DNA of 64,000 bases, taken from the NCBI RefSeq assembly GCF_011089895.1, contig NZ_JAANAT010000001.1, forward strand, positions 2,418,001-2,482,000, written 5' to 3'. Source of the stretch: Mucilaginibacter inviolabilis. GTDB lineage: Bacteria > Bacteroidota > Bacteroidia > Sphingobacteriales > Sphingobacteriaceae. Below, in pieces: positions 51,135 through 59,845 of the stretch. The notes under the pieces were generated by a model. The model did not search any database and had not been told where the DNA came from. It saw nothing but the letters and a program-made list of their open reading frames with translations. Position 1 is the first letter of the stretch; each line of letters opens with the position of its first letter. The position numbers were made by a program, and so were the translations under genes.

Positions 51135-51515
51135 ATGAAATTAGCAAAAAAACCAGAAGAGGTACACGCAACATTGGCAAGTGCCTTTAACACCGGCAAT
51201 GTAGACACGGTATTAAGTATGTATGATGTTACCGGTATTATTGTCCCAGAACCCGGCAAACCTGTTTCCGGAAAAGAAAATTTTGAAGAAGCCATTAAAG
51301 GTATATTATCCATCAAAGGTAAAATGGATATTAAAACCGTTTACTGCATCCAAACCGGCGATACGGCTTTGGGCCGGTCTGAATGGAGCATTACCGACAA
51401 TGGCGAGGTTAAGATAAGCGCCAAAGGAATTGAAATAATGAAGCAACAGGCTGACGGCAGCTGGAAAATTTTGTTCGATCATGCTTTTGGCGCCGAAGCT
51501 GATCTTGTAGCTTAA
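51135..51515 (+). CDS. SnoaL-like/DUF4440 small protein
   Basis: A 126-residue protein with a cone-shaped SnoaL-like fold: ATLASAFNTGNVDTVLSMYDVTGIIVPEPGKPVSGKENFEEAIKGIL, then the beta strands TVYCIQTGDTALGRSEWSI and KGIEIMKQQADGSWKILFDHAFG. The start is at 51135 (MKLAKKPEEVH) because the box and -7 element lie directly upstream; the ATG at 51072 is inside the box. Members are ketosteroid-isomerase-like proteins, often with unknown substrates. A terminator follows at 51529. Confidence 0.85.
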   Translation: MKLAKKPEEVHATLASAFNTGNVDTVLSMYDVTGIIVPEPGKPVSGKENFEEAIKGILSIKGKMDIKTVYCIQTGDTALGRSEWSITDNGEVKISAKGIEIMKQQADGSWKILFDHAFGAEADLVA

Positions 51516-51528
51516 TATCGGCAACCCT

Positions 51529-51560
51529 ATAAAAGGCCAGCAAATTTGCCGGCCTTTTAT
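51529..51560 (+). terminator. Terminator after the SnoaL-like gene
   Basis: ATAAAAGGCC-AGCAAATTTGCC-GGCCTTTTAT: 10-bp outer stem, with inner GCAAATTTGC pairing. Confidence 0.88.
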
Positions 51561-51582
51561 ATCTTAATAATCTCATATTTCC

Positions 51583-51622
51583 GATTTGTACAATTTCCGG
51601 ATAGCGGAGTATCTTAATTTCG
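51583..51622 (+). promoter_or_regulatory. Shared box and -7 element, copy 2
   Basis: GATTTGTACAATTTCC (51583-51598), then TAATTTCG (51615-51622), followed by TATCAACA. Identical 32-bp box to -7 spacing as copy 1. The ATG is at 51645. Confidence 0.7.
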
Positions 51623-51644
51623 TATCAACATAATAAATATACAG

Positions 51645-52418
51645 ATGAAAAATAAATTTGAACCGTTTTTAGCCCTACACCAGCAATCAGAACCTTTATT
51701 AATAGGCAATGTTTGGAATGTGCAAAGCGCTAAAGTATTTGAGCAAAAAAACTTTAAGGCTATAGCCACCTCCAGCTTTGCATTAGCCGAAACTTTAGGA
51801 TATGAAGACGGACAGGATATCCCTTTTGAAGATTACCTTTTTGTTGTGAAACGTATCGCGGCATCGGTGTCCATTCCCTTTTCTGTCGACCTGGAAGCTG
51901 GTTATGGCGATACTCCGGAGCAAATAGTAGGCAACATCATTCAGTTGTACAATCTCGGTGTATCAGGCATCAACATAGAAGACTCGGTGGTGGTTAACGG
52001 GCAAAGAAGTATTGGAAATGCAGAAATTTTTGCAGAGAAGCTAACACGTATATGCGAGCTGCTAAATGCCGAAAATATAAAGATCTTTATCAATTTGCGT
52101 TCAGATTCTTTTCTGCTGGGCTTGCCCAATGCTTTGGAAGACGCTCTTAGCAGGATAGCCCTCTATCAAAATACGGGGGTACATGGCTTATTTTTTCCTT
52201 GCGTAAGCCAGATATCGGATATGCAAAAGCTTACCCAAAGCACAAAGCTGCCCATCAATGTAATGTGTATACCCGGTTTACCCAACTTTAAGCAATTACA
52301 AGAGGCTGGTGTTAAAAGAATTAGCATAGGCGCCTTCTTAAACAGATCGATTTACCAGAAAATGAATACCACAATTGATCAAATTATAGAGGAAGGCAGT
52401 TTCGATAGTCTTTTTTAA
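51645..52418 (+). CDS. PEP mutase / isocitrate lyase family protein
   Basis: A 257-residue TIM-barrel enzyme of the phosphoenolpyruvate mutase/isocitrate lyase superfamily. Key parts: NVWNVQSAKVFEQKNFKAIATSSFALAETLGY (substrate pocket), the metal-binding SVDLEAGYGDTPEQ near 84-97, GINIEDS near 111, and INLRSDSFLLG near 147. The reaction cannot be fixed: members cleave or rearrange C-C or C-P bonds of small keto acids. Its promoter shares a box with the SnoaL-like gene upstream, so both are probably under the neighbouring AraC regulator. Confidence 0.9.
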   Translation: MKNKFEPFLALHQQSEPLLIGNVWNVQSAKVFEQKNFKAIATSSFALAETLGYEDGQDIPFEDYLFVVKRIAASVSIPFSVDLEAGYGDTPEQIVGNIIQLYNLGVSGINIEDSVVVNGQRSIGNAEIFAEKLTRICELLNAENIKIFINLRSDSFLLGLPNALEDALSRIALYQNTGVHGLFFPCVSQISDMQKLTQSTKLPINVMCIPGLPNFKQLQEAGVKRISIGAFLNRSIYQKMNTTIDQIIEEGSFDSLF

Positions 52419-52502
52419 ACTATACTTAAAAGGATGGTACCCCCCACCCAAACCCTCCCGGGGAAAGTAATAGCCCATCATTGACAGTTATCCTCAAACG
52501 GG

Positions 52503-52577
52503 TTTCATGCTGAGCTCCGTCGAAGCATGGTGGGCGGGCCTTTGCGCTCTACCCTTCGACGGAGCTCAGGGTGACAC
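52503..52577. repeat. GCTGAGCTCCGTCGAAGC inverted-repeat element
   Basis: GCTGAGCTCCGTCGAAGC (52509) and CTTCGACGGAGCTCAGGGTG (52555) are complementary over their GAGCTCCGTCGAAG core; another of the dispersed CTTCGAC/CTCAGG elements (cf. 35452). Confidence 0.85.
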
Positions 52578-52600
52578 CCCTCTTTTTGGACTATTTTGTT

Positions 52601-52700
52601 AAAAAGTGGGTTTACACTTTTCACGGTTAACATCTATTTACATTATTGATTATCAATAGTATATGAAAAAATAGGGCAAATTTATGTAAACCCACTTTTT
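52601..52700. repeat. 100-bp element with exact 16-bp terminal inverted repeats (MITE-like)
   Basis: AAAAAGTGGGTTTACA (52601-52616) and TGTAAACCCACTTTTT (52685-52700). The AT-rich interior contains ATTGATTATCAATAG, a short inverted repeat. No target-site duplication is evident. The surrounding gap 52419-52727 holds no gene. Confidence 0.8.
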
Positions 52701-52727
52701 GCTCATTCAAGTACCCGCGCGTACTGC

Positions 52728-53324
52728 TTAATTCATATAATATAACGACAGAGACAACAGCATAAAATACCCAACATCTGATTGTGCAAACTGACCTTTC
52801 ATATTTTTAAGTGCGGCAACCAGGTGGTTTTTTACCGTATTCCTGGATATCTGCAAACGTTCGGCAATTTGTTCATAGGAAAGCCCCTCTTCCCTGCTCA
52901 TTCTAAAAACCAATTGTTGCTGCGGAGGTAAATTATTTAATGCCGAAGCGGCAAATGCCTGTAAACTATTTAAAATCACCTGTTCTTCGGCCTCATTGTG
53001 CAACTCAGTTATGGATGCCCACAAACGTTCCAGCCCTTCTTTAGAAGCGGCTGCTTTTTTCATGGAGTTAAGTGTTAACCGCCTGCCAATGGTAAACAGG
53101 TAGGGTCCTATGGGATATTCTTCTTTTAGCTTTTCTCGATTTATCCAAAGATTCAGAAAAGACTCCTGTACCATCTCTTCGCTTTGTTCCTTACTTTTTA
53201 AAAACCGGTAAGTAAAATTATAAAGCCGTTTACCATATATATCATATAATTCGCGAAAAGCGACCTGATCTGAGTTTTTCAGACGGCTTACATAATTTGC
53301 TGCAGGGGTTTCAAGTAGCTTCAC
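52728..53324 (-). CDS. ECF RNA polymerase sigma factor (Bacteroidetes FecI-like)
   Basis: A 198-residue sigma-70 factor of the ECF type. Sigma2: FRELYDIYGKRLYNFTYRFLKSKEQSEEMVQESFLNLW; sigma4: LPPQQQLVFRMSREEGLSYEQIAERLQISRNTVKNHL. The hydrophobic tail (FMLLSLSLYYMN) is typical of this Bacteroidota group. It is read away from the FecR/SusC/SusD genes, with a 223-bp shared region, and most likely transcribes them after release by the FecR protein. Confidence 0.95.
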   Translation of the reverse strand: MKLLETPAANYVSRLKNSDQVAFRELYDIYGKRLYNFTYRFLKSKEQSEEMVQESFLNLWINREKLKEEYPIGPYLFTIGRRLTLNSMKKAAASKEGLERLWASITELHNEAEEQVILNSLQAFAASALNNLPPQQQLVFRMSREEGLSYEQIAERLQISRNTVKNHLVAALKNMKGQFAQSDVGYFMLLSLSLYYMN

Positions 53325-53547
53325 AAAATCGGGTTGATGGGTCTACAATAAATCAAATCTAAAAAATATTACCAATAAACAATATATAATCAAAACGGCT
53401 TTTTTACCCAATGTAAAACGTTTTTTCATTACGCCGTGAATTTGAGCATAGTGACCATAAATAAAAAAATATTTTTTTGAAACTGCACTAGCCCTAAAGC
53501 AATTCCGGGTTGTATTACGCCATATATTACCTTCTGATATCTATACT

Positions 53548-54561
53548 ATGAATAAAGAAAGCATCAATAACCTGCTTAAACAATATATCGATAACACCAT
53601 CACTAAAAATGATCTGGAAGAATTGATGCATTATATTTCCAGTGCCTCAACCGATGAAGAGTTGCATCGGTTAATGAAAGAGCAATGGGAACTTGAAGAA
53701 AATGTTTATTCATTTGACGATCTGCAAAGCGAACTACTGTATCAAAAAATAGTAGCCGATCCAAAATTTGGCCATTACAATAACGAAATTATAACGAACA
53801 AACCTGTTTTCCCCTTCAGGCGACTTATCTCTATAGCTGCCGGTTTATTACTTTTTTTAGGGTTAGGATCGGCTATTTATTACTATTTAAGAAGACCGGC
53901 ACTTCAGCAAAAGGTGGTTTACGAAGAAAAAACGGTACCCTTTGGTCAAAAGATACAAATACAATTGCCCGATGGCACCATTGTTTGGATAAACTCAGGC
54001 AGCAAATTAAAATTTCCGGTAAAATTTACAGGAACAAAAAGAGAACTATTTCTAGACGGCGAGGCTTATTTTGATGTAGCACATGATGCATCAAGACCAT
54101 TTATTATACATACCGGCAAAGTATCCACACAGGTATTGGGGACCGCCTTTGATATTAAAGCCTATGGATCAAATGAGTTTGATGTAACAGTAGCCCGTGG
54201 TAAAGTAAGTGTAGGGCTTATAGATCAGCAATTAGGGGTATTAACCGCCGAACAGGGTTTAAGCTATAATAGCATCAGCAAGATATCAAAAAAGTACCCG
54301 GTGGTTCTCTCCAAATTAAGGTGGATGTTCGGTGATCTCATTTTTGATAATATAAAGATGGCCGATGCGGTGAATACACTGGAAAGATGGTATGATATTA
54401 AAATAACATTGACCGATCCGCAGATCCGGTCGCGCAGGTTTAGCGCTTCCTTTTTAAAGCACGAACATATTGGCCAGGTATTAAATGTACTAAGCGAAAT
54501 AGCACATTTTAGCTATAAGCAGCAAGGCAACATCTTTATTATCCAAAAACAACAACAATAA
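53548..54561 (+). CDS. FecR-family anti-sigma factor
   Basis: A 337-residue protein: cytosolic N-terminal part that would bind the sigma factor (1-90), one membrane span (93-113, LISIAAGLLLFLGLGSAIYYY), and a periplasmic FecR domain with KTVPFGQKIQIQLPDGTIVWINSGSKLKFPVKF and GEAYFDVAHDASRPFIIHTGKVSTQVLGTAFDI, then a DUF4974-type C-terminus. It receives a signal from the STN domain of the SusC protein encoded next and frees the sigma factor. Confidence 0.95.
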   Translation: MNKESINNLLKQYIDNTITKNDLEELMHYISSASTDEELHRLMKEQWELEENVYSFDDLQSELLYQKIVADPKFGHYNNEIITNKPVFPFRRLISIAAGLLLFLGLGSAIYYYLRRPALQQKVVYEEKTVPFGQKIQIQLPDGTIVWINSGSKLKFPVKFTGTKRELFLDGEAYFDVAHDASRPFIIHTGKVSTQVLGTAFDIKAYGSNEFDVTVARGKVSVGLIDQQLGVLTAEQGLSYNSISKISKKYPVVLSKLRWMFGDLIFDNIKMADAVNTLERWYDIKITLTDPQIRSRRFSASFLKHEHIGQVLNVLSEIAHFSYKQQGNIFIIQKQQQ

Positions 54562-54654
54562 ACAATTAATAATAACCCTATTAAATTAAATAACAGAGAA
54601 ATATGAAAAAAACCTAACTCTCCCAAAGCCACCTGTTACAGATGGCGCACCCTC

Positions 54655-54721
54655 ATTAAAAAAAACCGCTGTGGCGCCAACCACAACGGCTTTTATTTGA
54701 TAGCAGAGCTGATATCTCTGC
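54655..54721 (+). promoter_or_regulatory. Hairpins between fecR and susC, attenuator candidate
   Basis: CCGCTGTGG-CGCCAA-CCACAACGG (54665-54687) flanked by AAAAA and CTTTTATTT is terminator-like (seven G-C pairs with a two-base mismatch). A second hairpin AGCAGAG-CTGATAT-CTCTGCT lies at 54701-54721. An upstream 4-codon frame (MKKT) starts at 54603. The region could lower readthrough into susC or be processed in the mRNA. Confidence 0.45.
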
Positions 54722-54774
54722 TTATCTGATTGAGTTTAAACAAGTTTGTGAACCGCTTAAATCAAAGTAAAATT

Positions 54775-57700
54775 ATGAAATTTTTACTGTTAAAATTTTT
54801 TTCTCCTCCTCAAAGGAATTCTTCATCAATTTCAATTCTCCTAAGTGTCATGAGGTATACCACCGTAACCTTAACCGTTTTGACTATTTGCTGCAGTACA
54901 CTGCTGGCCAGCGAAATAAAAGGTCAAACCATCAGGGATGTTAATGTTAACCTGGGCGTTAACAATAACAACCTGGAGTACGCGGTAAAGCAAATTGAAA
55001 AACAAACAGATTTTCGATTTGCCTTTAAACGCAGCGAAATGAAAGACTATCAGCATATCACCTTACCTAAGGCCAACCGCACGGTAGAAGAAACGCTTTT
55101 ACTATTGCTTAATCGTACAGGCCTGATGTATAAGCAATGGAACAACTATATCTTATTGGTTCCTAAACCGGCACCGGTCACTAAGCTACCTGGAGCTAAG
55201 GCTCCGGTAGTGGCCGATGATATTACGGTAAAGGGAAAGGTGACCGATAAGACAACCGGCGAGCCCCTGATAGGTGTATCTATCCGGGTAAAAGGCGGCA
55301 CTTTAGGTGTGGTAACGGATGCCAGTGGCTCTTACAGTATTTTAGTACCCGATAATGGTACACTGGTAGCCTCATATATTGGTTATCAAACGGCAGAAGT
55401 TCCGGTTAATAAAGGCCGTCTGCTCAACATATCGTTACAACCTGCGGCCAATAACCTGAATGAGATCGTAGTAGTGGGTTATGGCTCGCAAAAGAAAGGC
55501 GAGATCACATCGGCCACAGCCCATACCGATACAGCCGATTTCAGACAAAGCGGTTCGCGTAACGCGCTTGATCTCATACAGGGTAAAGTTGCCGGCTTAC
55601 AAATCACCCGTACAGGAGGCTCAAACCCAAACTCGGGTGTTGCCATACAATTGCGGGGTGTTGTAACCGTAACCGGCGATTCGGGTCCGCTGATTGTAAT
55701 TGATGGTATACCAGGCGGTAACCTTGACCTTTTACAACAGGACGATATAGAATCTATAGACGTATTGAAAGACGGATCGGGTGCAGCCATTTATGGTACA
55801 AGCGCCAATGCAGGTGTAATTTTGGTAACTACCAAAAAGGGTAAGGCTGGTCCACCGCAATATGCTTATTCCAACTACTTCCGAAGGGAGTATCTGTCTA
55901 AGCGCCCAGATTTTTTAACCGCGGCTGAATTTAGGGATAAGATCAATTCGAAACAGCTTGATGCTACCGATTATGGTCATACCTCCGATTTTTTTAACGA
56001 CCTGGTACATAAAAATAACCTGTCGCAAAACCACAACTTTTCGTTGATGGGCGGAACCGACAAGACCAGCTATCGCGCCAGCATCAATTATCGTAACCTG
56101 GAGGGCTTTGCCAAACAAAACGATCGCAGGGAATACACCCTTCGTTTAAACGTTAACCAAAAAGGCCTTAAAGACCGTTTAACTACACAAATAAACCTCG
56201 TTACCAACTTTAACAACGCCAATTTATTAGGCGGCGGTGGTTGGGAAGATCAGCTCAGTAAAAACCCTACACTATCTAACTATAATCCCGACGGCAGCTT
56301 TTATTTTGAAAACACCAGTACCAACCAGCTTGCACGTTTAATGCAGGAAACCAATAAGCGTAAACAGCAAACTACCGCTGCCGACGCCAAAATGGATCTG
56401 CAGATTATTGATGGCCTAAAGGCTTCAATTTTTGGTTCGGTACAACGCGACAGTTATATTGATGGTGCCTACCGCGATCTGAAAAGTGAGTTTTCCATTG
56501 AGAATGATGTTTATAAAAATGGAGGTTATGCATCAAGGGCAACTGCTTTAAACCAGAACTTTGCCGTTGAGCCTACCATTCAGTATAACCGTACGTTTGC
56601 GCATGACCAAACCCTTACCGCCATATTTGGTTATAGTTACCGCTATAATGTTAACGAAGGTTTTAACGCCAATAACTATGGTTTTGTAAACGACATTTTT
56701 GAAGAAAACAACCTCGGCGCCGGTAACCAGCTATCTGCCGGTAAAGCAGGCATGGGAAGCTATAAAAACGATAATAAGCTGATTGCTTTTTTTGGCAGGG
56801 TAAATTATTCTTTTAATGATAAATACCTGGCTCAATTCATATTACGTAAAGAAGGCTCATCCAGATTTGGCGCTAACCATAAATGGGGATATTTCCCGGC
56901 AGCTTCTGCCGGTTGGGCAGTTACCCGCGAGGATTTCATGAAGAATGTAAACTTCATTAATTACCTTAAACTAAGAGTTGGTTACGGTATTACCGGTAAC
57001 TCGGGCTTTAATAATTATGCCTCACTGGTTACGCTCGGTACAGGTGGCATCTATCGTTTCCCCGACGGTGAATATCGCCAAACCTACGGCCCAGACCGTA
57101 ATCCTAACCCCGATCTGCGTTATGAGAAAAAGAAAGAGCTGAACATCGGTGCCGATTTTACTCTTTTTAACAACCGCATTACCGGTGCTATTGATGTGTA
57201 CAACCGTAAAACACAGGATCTGCTGGATACCTATGTAACACCGCAACCACCGTTCATCCGCTCAAGTATCTATGCCAATGTGGGTACTATATCGGCCAAG
57301 GGTATTGAGTTATCATTAAGTTTTGCTGCCATCAAAAACAAAAACTTTAAATGGAACATGGACTTAGCCGCCAGCACTACCAAAAACACGCTTGATTCTT
57401 ATTCTAATTCCATTTACAAACAGGAGTATAAAACCTTTGGCGGTATTGGCGGCTTTGGTGCTTTGGGCGATGCTATCCGAACATACGAAGGTGGCAAGCT
57501 GGGCGAGTTCTGGGGTAAACGCTTTGCAGGATTTGATGCCGACGGCAAATGGTTGTTTTACAAACGCGACGGTTCAAAAGTTCGTAATGATCAAATCAAT
57601 AACTCTTTTGATCGTAATGTTACCGATTACGCCCCTATCGGTAATGCCATACCTAAATATTACGCCTCCTGGACAAACACCTTTAACTACAAAGGTTTTG

Positions 57701-58098
57701 ATCTGAGGGTGTTTTTAAGAGGTAAATTTGATTACGACATCTTAAATACCACCGCTATATCTTATGGCAATAAGGTAAGTAAAACCAACCTGTTAAGAAG
57801 CGCCTTTACCAAGTATTCCCAAATCAATGATACCTATATGTACTCTGATTACTACCTGGAAAGCGGAACATTTGTAAAGCTTGACGAGGTAACGTTTGGT
57901 TATACTTTTAAGTTAAAAACCAATTACATACGTAATCTGCGGGTTTATGTATCCGGGCAAAACCTGGCCACTATGACCAAATACACTGGTAACGACCCAG
58001 ATTTTATTGCTGATACCGGCCTAGGCCCAGGTATTGACGGCCGTGGCCCATACCCAAGCACCCGTACTTTTTTACTTGGATTAAATGTTGGTTTCTAA
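54775..58098 (+). CDS. SusC/RagA-family TonB-linked outer-membrane transporter with STN domain
   Basis: An ~1107-residue TonB-dependent transporter; the start is placed at ATG 54775 (MKFLLLKFFSPPQR), as the ATG at 54730 lacks support. Order: unusually long signal region, STN (secretin/TonB short N-terminal) domain (~40-105; NNLEYAVKQIEKQTDFRFAFKRSEM...LMYKQWNNYILL), carboxypeptidase-regulatory-like domain (VKGKVTDKTTGEPLIGVSIRVKGG), the SusC signature LNEIVVVGYGSQKKGEITSA, plug with DALDLIQGKVAGLQ, and the barrel ending in TRTFLLGLNVGF. The STN domain contacts the FecR protein. The substrate is a glycan or other large nutrient; none is fixed by sequence. Confidence 0.96.
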   Translation: MKFLLLKFFSPPQRNSSSISILLSVMRYTTVTLTVLTICCSTLLASEIKGQTIRDVNVNLGVNNNNLEYAVKQIEKQTDFRFAFKRSEMKDYQHITLPKANRTVEETLLLLLNRTGLMYKQWNNYILLVPKPAPVTKLPGAKAPVVADDITVKGKVTDKTTGEPLIGVSIRVKGGTLGVVTDASGSYSILVPDNGTLVASYIGYQTAEVPVNKGRLLNISLQPAANNLNEIVVVGYGSQKKGEITSATAHTDTADFRQSGSRNALDLIQGKVAGLQITRTGGSNPNSGVAIQLRGVVTVTGDSGPLIVIDGIPGGNLDLLQQDDIESIDVLKDGSGAAIYGTSANAGVILVTTKKGKAGPPQYAYSNYFRREYLSKRPDFLTAAEFRDKINSKQLDATDYGHTSDFFNDLVHKNNLSQNHNFSLMGGTDKTSYRASINYRNLEGFAKQNDRREYTLRLNVNQKGLKDRLTTQINLVTNFNNANLLGGGGWEDQLSKNPTLSNYNPDGSFYFENTSTNQLARLMQETNKRKQQTTAADAKMDLQIIDGLKASIFGSVQRDSYIDGAYRDLKSEFSIENDVYKNGGYASRATALNQNFAVEPTIQYNRTFAHDQTLTAIFGYSYRYNVNEGFNANNYGFVNDIFEENNLGAGNQLSAGKAGMGSYKNDNKLIAFFGRVNYSFNDKYLAQFILRKEGSSRFGANHKWGYFPAASAGWAVTREDFMKNVNFINYLKLRVGYGITGNSGFNNYASLVTLGTGGIYRFPDGEYRQTYGPDRNPNPDLRYEKKKELNIGADFTLFNNRITGAIDVYNRKTQDLLDTYVTPQPPFIRSSIYANVGTISAKGIELSLSFAAIKNKNFKWNMDLAASTTKNTLDSYSNSIYKQEYKTFGGIGGFGALGDAIRTYEGGKLGEFWGKRFAGFDADGKWLFYKRDGSKVRNDQINNSFDRNVTDYAPIGNAIPKYYASWTNTFNYKGFDLRVFLRGKFDYDILNTTAISYGNKVSKTNLLRSAFTKYSQINDTYMYSDYYLESGTFVKLDEVTFGYTFKLKTNYIRNLRVYVSGQNLATMTKYTGNDPDFIADTGLGPGIDGRGPYPSTRTFLLGLNVGF

Positions 58099-58108
58099 TC
58101 TGTATAAC

Positions 58109-59779
58109 ATGAAAAAATTAAATTATCTGATCAGGTACAGCCTGTTAGTAGCTGTATTAATATGCGGGAATGCTTGTACCAAGCTTGATGAAAAAGCTTA
58201 TGATACCCTGCTCACAAGCAATTTTTATAATAACAAAAACGAGGTTCTTTCGGCCGTTTTGCGGCCTTATACCCATGCCAATGCCTGGGTTACGCCATCC
58301 GGCCAGGACGGCTGGTGGCGCCCAAGCGAGCTTTCTGCCGATCAGCTGGCATGGCCAACCAAAGGCAGGCATGGCGAAGATGGCGGCAAATGGAAAAGAT
58401 TGCATTACCATACCTGGACTAATGACGAAGGCGGCATTAACAATGCCTGGTCGTTAATGTACTGGGGCATGGGTTTATGTAATGATCCCATCGAAAACAT
58501 CAGTAAACTGGATCTGAACCGTATGGGGATCACCCAAACTGAAAAAGACGCCTATCTTGCGGAGTTGAAGCTATTGCGGGCTTTCCATTATTTAAAACTG
58601 ATGGATCTGTTTGGCAACATACCTGTGGTAACACAAGTAGGTATACCGGCAAAGCCTAATACAGTAGCTCGTAAAGATGTTTTCGCCTTTATTGAAAAAG
58701 AGATCAAAGACAATATTGACAAAGCACCTAAACTATCACGGGATATGCTGGGCAGGATGACGCAAGCTGGTGGATACGCCATGCTGGTGGAATTATACCT
58801 CAATGCCGAAAAATGGTCGGGCACACCCAGGTGGGATGATTGTATAGCTGCAGCCAACAAACTCATTAACGGCGAAGCAGGTGGGCAAAACGGCGCCATG
58901 GCTCTTGACCCTAACATCAACGATCAGTTTAAGCCCACAAACGATCAGTCAAAAGAAGTTATATTTTCTATCAGCTATGAGTTTCAGAAGGCCAACTTTC
59001 AACCATCCTGGACAGGCGAATTCTACCATTTCCAGCAACAGTTTATCTATGGCGGCAGCCGCAATGGAAATGACGGTGTGGTTTTAATACCAGGCGTATA
59101 TACCACTTTTGATGACAAAGACCTCCGGAAAAAAGGCTGGTTACTACAAGGCCCTATGCTCCGTTTTGATAACAATCAGCCGGTAATAGCTACGGGTGGC
59201 AACGAGTATGACGGGCAGCAATTGGTATTTGTTGATAACATCCGCAAAAACAAGGTTGCTGCGCAAAATGGTACAGATCCTAATGCTTTACCCTCTACCA
59301 TGAGCGAAGGAGAAGAGAACAGCGGTGTGCGCTTTAATAAATATAAACTGGGTAACCAGGTGGCTGGTTTTGGAGGTATAGCACCTGATCCTAACTATAA
59401 TAACACCGACTGGAACATTTACCGTTTAACCTGGATATATTTTGCCAAAGCCGAAGCCATCATGCGGAAAAACGGCGGTGCGGCTACAGCTGAGGCTGTA
59501 CAATTAATTAACGATTGTAAAAAGCGGGCATATAGCACGGCAGACTGGGCAACCATAGCTTATACCCCAGCTACGTTAACACTGAACGAACTATTGGCTG
59601 AGAGAGGTCGTGAGTTTATTTTTGAAGGCTTTCGCCGGGACGATCTGATCCGTTTTGGTAAGTTCAGCACCGCAAGCTGGTGGGATCATCAGCCCAGCAA
59701 TGCAAACAAAGAATTGTTCCCGATACCACAACAACAAAGGGCACTCAATGCCAGTTTAACTCAAAACCCGGGATATTGA
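58109..59779 (+). CDS. SusD/RagB-family outer-membrane lipoprotein
   Basis: A 556-residue lipoprotein that caps the SusC barrel. The start is at 58109 (MKKLNYLIRYSLLVAVLICGNAC), with the lipobox GNAC, Cys23 lipidated; 10 bp after the susC stop. N-terminal TPR-like helices and C-terminal SusD segment with LNELLAERGREFIFEGFRRDDLIRFGKF and the end KELFPIPQQQRALNASLTQNPGY are as in RagB/SusD proteins. Binding-site residues are not assigned. Confidence 0.96.
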   Translation: MKKLNYLIRYSLLVAVLICGNACTKLDEKAYDTLLTSNFYNNKNEVLSAVLRPYTHANAWVTPSGQDGWWRPSELSADQLAWPTKGRHGEDGGKWKRLHYHTWTNDEGGINNAWSLMYWGMGLCNDPIENISKLDLNRMGITQTEKDAYLAELKLLRAFHYLKLMDLFGNIPVVTQVGIPAKPNTVARKDVFAFIEKEIKDNIDKAPKLSRDMLGRMTQAGGYAMLVELYLNAEKWSGTPRWDDCIAAANKLINGEAGGQNGAMALDPNINDQFKPTNDQSKEVIFSISYEFQKANFQPSWTGEFYHFQQQFIYGGSRNGNDGVVLIPGVYTTFDDKDLRKKGWLLQGPMLRFDNNQPVIATGGNEYDGQQLVFVDNIRKNKVAAQNGTDPNALPSTMSEGEENSGVRFNKYKLGNQVAGFGGIAPDPNYNNTDWNIYRLTWIYFAKAEAIMRKNGGAATAEAVQLINDCKKRAYSTADWATIAYTPATLTLNELLAERGREFIFEGFRRDDLIRFGKFSTASWWDHQPSNANKELFPIPQQQRALNASLTQNPGY

Positions 59780-59785
59780 TCATCT

Positions 59786-59832
59786 CCAATAAAAAAAGCG
59801 CGACCTGTTGCAGGTCGCGCTTTTTTTATTGG
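59786..59832. terminator. Bidirectional terminator between susD and the TonB receptor
   Basis: A perfect 22-bp stem with a 3-bp loop TTG: CCAATAAAAAAAGCGCGACC (plus TG) and its complement; A/T runs on both sides serve both converging genes. Confidence 0.95.
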
Positions 59833-59845
59833 ATTTAGCCCTTAC

